Source: Candidatus Omnitrophota bacterium | GTDB taxonomy: Bacteria > Ratteibacteria > UBA8468 > MWAK01 | Direction: 5' to 3' | Assembly: GCA_026387085.1 (NCBI GenBank) | Contig: JAPLMK010000060.1 | Span: 1-10,748 of the forward strand | DNA: 10,748 nt | In this document: one piece after another, positions 6,941-10,748 of the stretch | Numbering within the stretch: position 1 is the first letter of the stretch | How the letters are laid out: every line of letters starts with the position of its first letter | Program-made: the position numbers and the translations under genes | Notes under the pieces: model-generated | The model's database searches: none | Told to the model about the DNA's origin: nothing | Seen by the model: only the letters and a program-made list of their open reading frames with translations

Positions 6941-6949
6941 ATTATACCA
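6941..6949 (-). promoter_or_regulatory. purF promoter, extended -10
   Basis: On the minus strand the sequence reads TGGTATAAT, a perfect -10 hexamer with the TG extension. No good -35 lies 16-18 nt upstream, which extended -10 promoters tolerate. The predicted start is near 6934, only 2 nt before the purF ATG, leaving no room for a ribosome binding site. Confidence 0.75.
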
Positions 6950-6964
6950 CGCGCTCCCTAAAAA

Positions 6965-6994
6965 TTGATTTTATTGACCGTAAAGTGATATAAT
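6965..6994 (+). promoter_or_regulatory. carA promoter, extended -10
   Basis: TGATATAAT (6986-6994) is a perfect -10 hexamer with TG extension. TTGATT (6965-6970) lies 18 nt upstream as a 4/6 -35. The predicted start is near 7001, giving a leader of about 74 nt before the carA ATG. This promoter is back to back with that of purF, with 42 bp between the two -10 boxes, so a regulator bound between them could affect both. Confidence 0.75.
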
Positions 6995-7006
6995 TTCTCT
7001 TTAAAA

Positions 7007-7022
7007 GAGGCAGCGTAGCCTC
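7007..7022 (+). promoter_or_regulatory. Candidate antiterminator hairpin with A1/G4 hexaloop in the carA leader
   Basis: GAGGC (7007-7011) pairs with GCCTC (7018-7022) around the six-base loop AGCGTA. Loop position 1 is A and position 4 is G, the two bases conserved in RNA hairpins bound by ANTAR domains. The 3' arm shares bases 7019-7022 with the outer part of the terminator stem that follows, so the two structures compete. The second hairpin also presents C-AGCG at its top. ANTAR sites normally consist of two such hairpins, the second overlapping the terminator. A different ligand or protein is possible. Confidence 0.5.
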
Positions 7023-7054
7023 CAGAAGCAGCGCCTGCTTTTGGGGGTTTTTTT
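7019..7054 (+). terminator. Intrinsic terminator (attenuator) in the carA leader
   Basis: CCTCCAGAAGCAG (7019-7031) can pair along its full length with CTGCTTTTGGGGG (7035-7047), 13 pairs including two G-U, around a CGC loop. Seven T follow (7048-7054). It lies between the carA promoter and the carA start, so it would abort carAB transcription unless the upstream hairpin forms. It is not needed to end purF, which runs the other way. Confidence 0.85.
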
Positions 7055-7074
7055 ATAAATAATACCGGAAATGT

Positions 7075-8172
7075 ATGAGCAAAGAAAAACAAAAGGGAAT
7101 ACTCGTCCTGGAAGACGGCGCTATTTTTGAAGGCACCTCTTTTGGCGCCTCCGGGGAGAGAGCGGGCGAAGTGGTCTTCAATACCAGCATGACCGGTTAC
7201 CAGGAAATTCTCACCGACCCTTCCTACAAAGGCCAGATCATCACCATGACCTATCCCTTAATCGGCAATTACGGGATAAATGAAGCAGACTCCGAATCCC
7301 TCAAACCCTGCGCCGAGGGATTTATCGTTAAAGAATACAGCCGCATCGTAAGTAACTGGCGGGCGAAAAAGAATCTGGGCGATTTTCTTAAAGAACATGA
7401 CGTCATCGGCCTGGAAGGAATTGATACCCGGGCGTTAACCAAGCACATTCGCATCGCCGGGGCGATGAAAGCAATTATATCTACCGAAAATTTTGAGCGG
7501 AAACACTTAACAGAGAAAGCCCGAAGTTCTCCTGGTTTGGCGGGCCGGGACCTGATAAAAGAAGTTACCTCCCCAAAAACTTATAATTGGAATAAGAACG
7601 GTACGCACCGGGTAGTCGTGATTGACTGCGGAGTTAAATATAATATCTTGCGCGAATTGGCTGCCCGCGACTGCCGGGTAAAGGTTGTGCCGGCCCGGAC
7701 AACCGCCCGTGAAATCTTAAATTTCAAGCCGGACGGTTTGTTGATTTCCAACGGTCCGGGAGACCCGGAAGGAGTTCCGTATGTTGTTGAAACCGCAAAA
7801 CAGTTGCTCGGCAAACTTCCCATCTTCGGAATTTGCCTGGGGAATCAGATTCTGGGATTATCTTTGGGCGGCAAAACTTACAAACTGAAGTTCGGTCATC
7901 ACGGCGGAAACCATCCGGTGCGGGATTTGAAAACCGGAAAATTAGCCATAACCGTGCAAAACCACAGTTTCTGCGTAGACATTGACTCTTTAAACAAAAA
8001 CGATATTGAAATTACGCATATTAATCTCAACGACCAGACCCTGGAAGGGATAAGGCACCGGAAACTTCCCGTATTTTCGGTTCAGTTCCATCCGGAAGCA
8101 TCACCCGGACCGCACGATACCAATTACCTTTTTGACAACTTCGTAAAAATGATACAGGACAACAATGCCTAA
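7075..8172 (+). CDS. carA: Carbamoyl-phosphate synthase small subunit CarA
   Basis: CarA releases ammonia from glutamine and passes it to CarB for carbamoyl phosphate, the precursor of pyrimidines and arginine. The protein is 365 residues, a normal length. The N-terminal CarA-specific domain shows LEDGAIFEGTSFGA, FNTSMTGYQEILTDPSY and GLEGIDTRALTKHIR. The C-terminal class I amidotransferase domain has ISNGPGDPEG, the nucleophile Cys254 in IFGICLGNQILGL, and His339/Glu341 in FSVQFHPEASPGP. The start at ATG 7075 has only a weak GGAA upstream; an ATG at 7071 is in another frame and overlaps it. Expression is probably controlled by attenuation in the leader. The stop codon lies inside carB, with an 8-nt overlap, so the two subunits are translated together. 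Confidence 0.97.
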   Translation: MSKEKQKGILVLEDGAIFEGTSFGASGERAGEVVFNTSMTGYQEILTDPSYKGQIITMTYPLIGNYGINEADSESLKPCAEGFIVKEYSRIVSNWRAKKNLGDFLKEHDVIGLEGIDTRALTKHIRIAGAMKAIISTENFERKHLTEKARSSPGLAGRDLIKEVTSPKTYNWNKNGTHRVVVIDCGVKYNILRELAARDCRVKVVPARTTAREILNFKPDGLLISNGPGDPEGVPYVVETAKQLLGKLPIFGICLGNQILGLSLGGKTYKLKFGHHGGNHPVRDLKTGKLAITVQNHSFCVDIDSLNKNDIEITHINLNDQTLEGIRHRKLPVFSVQFHPEASPGPHDTNYLFDNFVKMIQDNNA

Positions 8173-9817
8173 GCGAACGGATATTAAAAAAATACTGATT
8201 ATCGGTTCCGGTCCGATTATCATCGGCCAGGCCTGTGAATTTGACTATTCGGGAACCCAGGCCTGCAAAACCCTGAGGTCGGAAGGATTCAAGGTTATCT
8301 TAGTAAACAGCAATCCGGCCACAATCATGACCGACCCGGAAACAGCCGACGCTACTTACATTGAACCGATTACAACGGATACGGTGCGGAAAATTATCGA
8401 ACGAGAAAAACCGGATGCTTTGCTACCCACCCTGGGCGGGCAGACCGCGCTCAATTTAGCGGTAGAATTATATGAACAAGGAATCCTGGCGAAAAATAAC
8501 GTCGAGATGATTGGAGCAAAATATGAAGCAATCAAGAAAGCCGAAGACCGTGATTTGTTCAAAGAGGCGATCAAAAAAATCGGCCTGGATATCCCGCAAA
8601 GCGGGCGGGCCCATGACTTAAAAGAGGCGCGCGCCATCGCGGAAACAATCGGCTTCCCGGTAATTATCCGGCCCAGTTTCACTTTAGGCGGAACCGGCGG
8701 CGGCATCGCCTATAATCTGGCCGAATTTGAGGGAATTGCCTCCCAGGGCCTGAAAAGCAGCCCGATTCACGAAATACTGGTTGAAGAGTCGGTGCTGGGC
8801 TGGAAAGAATACGAGCTGGAAGTTATGCGCGACCTCAAAGATAACGTAATCATAATCTGTTCCATTGAAAACTTTGACCCCATGGGCATTCACACGGGAG
8901 ACAGCATAACCGTTGCGCCGGCCCAAACCCTTACCGACAAAGAATACCAGGCAATGCGCAATGCGTCCATCAAAATAATCCGGGAAATCGGAGTGGAGAC
9001 GGGCGGTTCCAACATCCAGTTTGCGGTCAATCCCGACAACGGACAGATGGTCGTCATCGAAATGAACCCCCGCGTATCCCGGAGTTCGGCTCTGGCCTCT
9101 AAAGTAACCGGATTTCCGATCGCTAAAATAGCGGCGAAACTGGCCGTCGGATACACGCTGGATGAAATACCCAACGACATTACCCGGAAGACACCGGCCT
9201 ACTTTGAACCCACCATCGATTACTGCGTAGTTAAGATTCCCCGGTTCACCTTCGAAAAATTCCCGGCGGCTAATTCCGTATTGACCATATCGATGAAGTC
9301 CGTGGGGGAAGTTATGGGAATCGGCCGCACCTTTAAGGAAGCCCTTCAAAAAGCGCTTCGGTCGTTAGAGATCGGTGTCGCCGGATTAGACAAAAAGTTT
9401 GAACACCTCAACGCGGAAACAATCCAGGAAGGCCTGAGGGTTCCCACGCCGGATAGAATCTTTTTTATAAAATATGCCCTGCAAAATGGCATGAGTATAA
9501 ATGAAATTTATGATTTGTCCAAAATAGACCGGTGGTTTTTGGCTAACATCCAGCAGATTGTTGATCTGGAAAAAGAGGTTGTCCGCTATCGTAAAAAAAG
9601 AAACATCCCGGCTGATTTATTGCGCAAAGCCAAACAATATGGTTTTTCTGATATCCAGTTAGCCCGTCTTTTAAAGACCAAAGATAGTTTTATCCGAAAA
9701 ATGCGCCAGGAAAATAAGATTCTGCCTGCGTTTAAGCAGGTAGACACCTGCGGGGCGGAATTTGAGGCGTACACTCCTTATTATTATTCTACTTACGAAA
9801 CGGAAAGCGAAAATTAA
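8165..9817 (+). CDS. carB: Carbamoyl-phosphate synthase large subunit, N-terminal half (split CarB)
   Basis: This 550-residue protein matches only the first half of CarB, which is usually about 1,070 residues. It contains the carboxyphosphate (first ATP-grasp) domain: IIGSGPIIIGQACEFDYSG, TLGGQTALNLAVEL, FTLGGTGGGIA, FDPMGIHTGDSI, VIEMNPRVSRSSALASKVTG. Then follows the oligomerisation domain (RVPTPDRIFFIKYALQNG to VDTCGAEFEAYTPYYYSTYE). It stops where an intact enzyme would begin its second ATP-grasp domain (carbamoyl phosphate synthesis and allosteric regions). Split large subunits are known in Aquifex and some archaea, with the two halves encoded apart, so a second gene elsewhere is expected. 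No second half is found downstream here. Translation is coupled to carA by an 8-nt overlap. The stop codon is followed immediately by a palindromic element, so truncation by rearrangement is the alternative. Confidence 0.93.
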   Translation: MPKRTDIKKILIIGSGPIIIGQACEFDYSGTQACKTLRSEGFKVILVNSNPATIMTDPETADATYIEPITTDTVRKIIEREKPDALLPTLGGQTALNLAVELYEQGILAKNNVEMIGAKYEAIKKAEDRDLFKEAIKKIGLDIPQSGRAHDLKEARAIAETIGFPVIIRPSFTLGGTGGGIAYNLAEFEGIASQGLKSSPIHEILVEESVLGWKEYELEVMRDLKDNVIIICSIENFDPMGIHTGDSITVAPAQTLTDKEYQAMRNASIKIIREIGVETGGSNIQFAVNPDNGQMVVIEMNPRVSRSSALASKVTGFPIAKIAAKLAVGYTLDEIPNDITRKTPAYFEPTIDYCVVKIPRFTFEKFPAANSVLTISMKSVGEVMGIGRTFKEALQKALRSLEIGVAGLDKKFEHLNAETIQEGLRVPTPDRIFFIKYALQNGMSINEIYDLSKIDRWFLANIQQIVDLEKEVVRYRKKRNIPADLLRKAKQYGFSDIQLARLLKTKDSFIRKMRQENKILPAFKQVDTCGAEFEAYTPYYYSTYETESEN

Positions 9818-9998
9818 GCGCTCGGTTGTCTCTTTTGCTACACACGCTGCGTGCCAGACAAAACTACGCAACTTTCGGCTTGAGCCTCTCCGTGTTCCCG
9901 CCTATACCGCAAGGCGAGCCCCGGATACTCAAGCCTCCATACTGCTTGTTTTGTCACTATCACTCCGCGAAGTGTTGCAAAAGAGACAAACCTCGCTT
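9818..9998. repeat. Long imperfect palindromic element (about 180 bp), full copy
   Basis: The whole stretch after the carB stop is one imperfect inverted repeat centred near 9906. Paired blocks are TGTCTCTTTTGC (9827-9838) with GCAAAAGAGACA (9977-9988), GACAAAAC (9857-9864) with GTTTTGTC (9948-9955), and GGCTTGAG (9877-9884) with CTCAAGCC (9928-9935). The blocks are symmetric around one point. A shorter relative lies at 3407-3495, also directly after a stop codon and between convergent genes. It has no credible gene. It could be a MITE-like or REP-like element, or a large bidirectional terminator. Confidence 0.85.
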
Positions 9999-10353
9999 GA
10001 AGAAAAACCTGAAAACAGGAATGCCTTAAACAAACTACTTCCCCAAACAGAAGCGGGAAAATATCTGGTCTAAAACTTCTTCGGTTATCTGGCGTCCGGA
10101 AAACCGGCCCAGGTCTTTGAGCGCGCGGTTCAAGTCGGCCGCGACAAATTCCAGCGGCAGGCGTTCCTTTAACGCTGCGGCTGTTTTCTGCAAATCTTCC
10201 GACGCGCTTTTCAGGGCGGTCTCCTGTTCCAGGGCCAGAAAAACCGGGTCATCGCCCCCATTGAATACTCTTCCCTCCCGGATAAAACCGGCTATTGCCT
10301 TCTCCAATTCCTTGATGCCCCACCCCTTAAGGGCGGATATTTCAACGCAAGCG

Positions 10354-10394
10354 AACTTCCCCCTCACCCCGCCCTCTCCCCTAAGAGTAGAGGG
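10354..10394 (+). repeat. GC-rich palindromic repeat, copy C1 (inside mnmE)
   Basis: AACTTCCCCCTCACCCCG leads into CCCTCTCCCCT, one A, and AGAGTAGAGGG, an 11-bp hairpin with two mismatches. It is related to copies A and B by the CCCCTCACC and CCTCTCCCC blocks. It is followed directly by copy C2 in the same direction. Confidence 0.75.
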
Positions 10395-10430
10395 TAACTT
10401 CCCCCCTCCCGCGCCCTCCCCGGGGAGGGA
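10395..10430 (+). repeat. GC-rich palindromic repeat, copy C2 (inside mnmE)
   Basis: TAACTTCCCCCCTCCCGCG leads into the perfect 16-base palindrome CCCTCCCCGGGGAGGG (10414-10429). Its start repeats that of copy C1 (AACTTCCCCC), so the two are tandem, diverged copies. Together they break the mnmE frame between its G4 and G5 motifs. Confidence 0.75.
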
Positions 10431-10748
10431 ATTTTATAGAAGACGGGGGGAAAAGTTTATCCGGCAGGTCGGTCTTATTAATTACCAGGATTGTTTTTTC
10501 CGGGCTAACCTCAGCCAACAATTTGCGGTCTTCCGGTTGCAGCGGCTTACTCCGGTCCAGGACAAGCAAAATAAGGTCAGCGGCCTTCAGCCAGGCCCGG
10601 CTCCGGGAAACACCGGCCTCTTCAATCTTGCCTTTTGGCTGGCGGATGCCGGCCGTATCGATAATCTTCAACGGCCAGCCGGCCACGTTAATCATCTCCG
10701 AAATTTCATCGCGGGTGGTACCCGGAATATCGGTTACAATCGCCCGTT

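Larger units (their letters stand above)
10035..10748 (-). pseudogene. mnmE: tRNA modification GTPase MnmE, interrupted by repeats; 5' end outside window
   Basis: MnmE with MnmG modifies the wobble uridine of certain tRNAs. The window holds the GTPase domain and C-terminus. From the right edge the first frame reads IPGTTRDEIS (G2), IIDTAGIR (G3) and VINKTDLPDKL (G4), then runs into repeat sequence and stops at 10381. The next frame (from about 10433, GTG at 10367) carries KFACVEISALKGWG (G5) and the helical C-terminus ending LDQIFSRFCLGK, with the conserved Cys of the FCxGK tail. So all motifs exist, but a roughly 75-nt repeat pair between G4 and G5 adds sequence and changes frame. A functional protein needs a frameshift or a sequence correction. 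The N-terminal folate-binding domain and the P-loop lie beyond the window. The gene is convergent with carB. Confidence 0.88.

Noticed and set aside
7001..7074. Glutamine riboswitch or PyrR-type pyrimidine attenuator in the carA leader
   Set aside because: I could not find the conserved core of the glnA RNA, and the PyrR binding loop consensus is only loosely approached by TCCAGAAG. The leader after the predicted start is also short for either.
7071..7130. Short leader peptide from ATG 7071 overlapping the carA start
   Set aside because: It starts inside the carA initiation region with no ribosome binding site of its own and no runs of regulatory codons.
8684..9349. Long minus-strand open frame (221 codons) opposite carB
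   Set aside because: The plus strand encodes conserved CarB motifs throughout; the antisense product resembles nothing known.
10008..10019. Terminator after carB or mnmE (CCTGAAAACAGG)
   Set aside because: The stem has only four pairs and no T tract follows on either strand.
9762..10073. Short open frames across the region after carB
   Set aside because: They overlap the end of carB and run through a palindromic element shared with 3407-3495. They show no family motif and no ribosome binding site.

Overview
The window is a dense bacterial segment of about 50% G+C. It is probably from an uncultured lineage, because it combines a split carB, abundant short GC-rich palindromic repeats that invade genes, and unusual synteny. 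I cannot assign a phylum from the sequence alone. Most genes belong to nucleotide, histidine and arginine/pyrimidine biosynthesis, and their common theme is glutamine as nitrogen donor: HisH, GuaA, PurF and CarA are all glutamine amidotransferases, and CarB uses the ammonia made by CarA.

Layout, left half (+ strand): the 3' part of a GAF-ANTAR regulator (an RNA-binding antiterminator type); a palindromic dispersed repeat; a promoter and a small RHH antitoxin / RelE-ParE toxin pair; hisH 7 nt behind the toxin; a GC-rich inverted-repeat cluster that forms the end of hisH and the ribosome binding site of guaA; then guaA, which is frameshifted near its middle by an apparent deletion of about 19 nt.

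Middle (- strand): a KimA-like APC-superfamily transporter with a soluble C-terminal domain, convergent with guaA, and upstream of it purF, whose extended -10 promoter places the transcript start about 2 nt from the ATG (leaderless). purF is divergent from carA.

Right half: carA and carB overlap by 8 nt. The carA leader carries a strong intrinsic terminator preceded by a competing hairpin with an A1/G4 hexaloop, the signature recognised by ANTAR proteins. carB encodes only the N-terminal half of the large subunit and ends cleanly at the domain boundary. A 180-bp imperfect palindrome follows; a shorter copy lies after guaA. The window ends inside a convergent mnmE gene (- strand) whose GTPase domain is interrupted, with a frame change, by two tandem copies of the GC-rich repeat.

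The most interesting hypothesis is that the ANTAR regulator controls carAB, and perhaps the wider glutamine-amidotransferase cluster, by antitermination. The main caveat is that guaA and mnmE, two normally conserved genes, both look broken, so assembly or consensus errors must be excluded.
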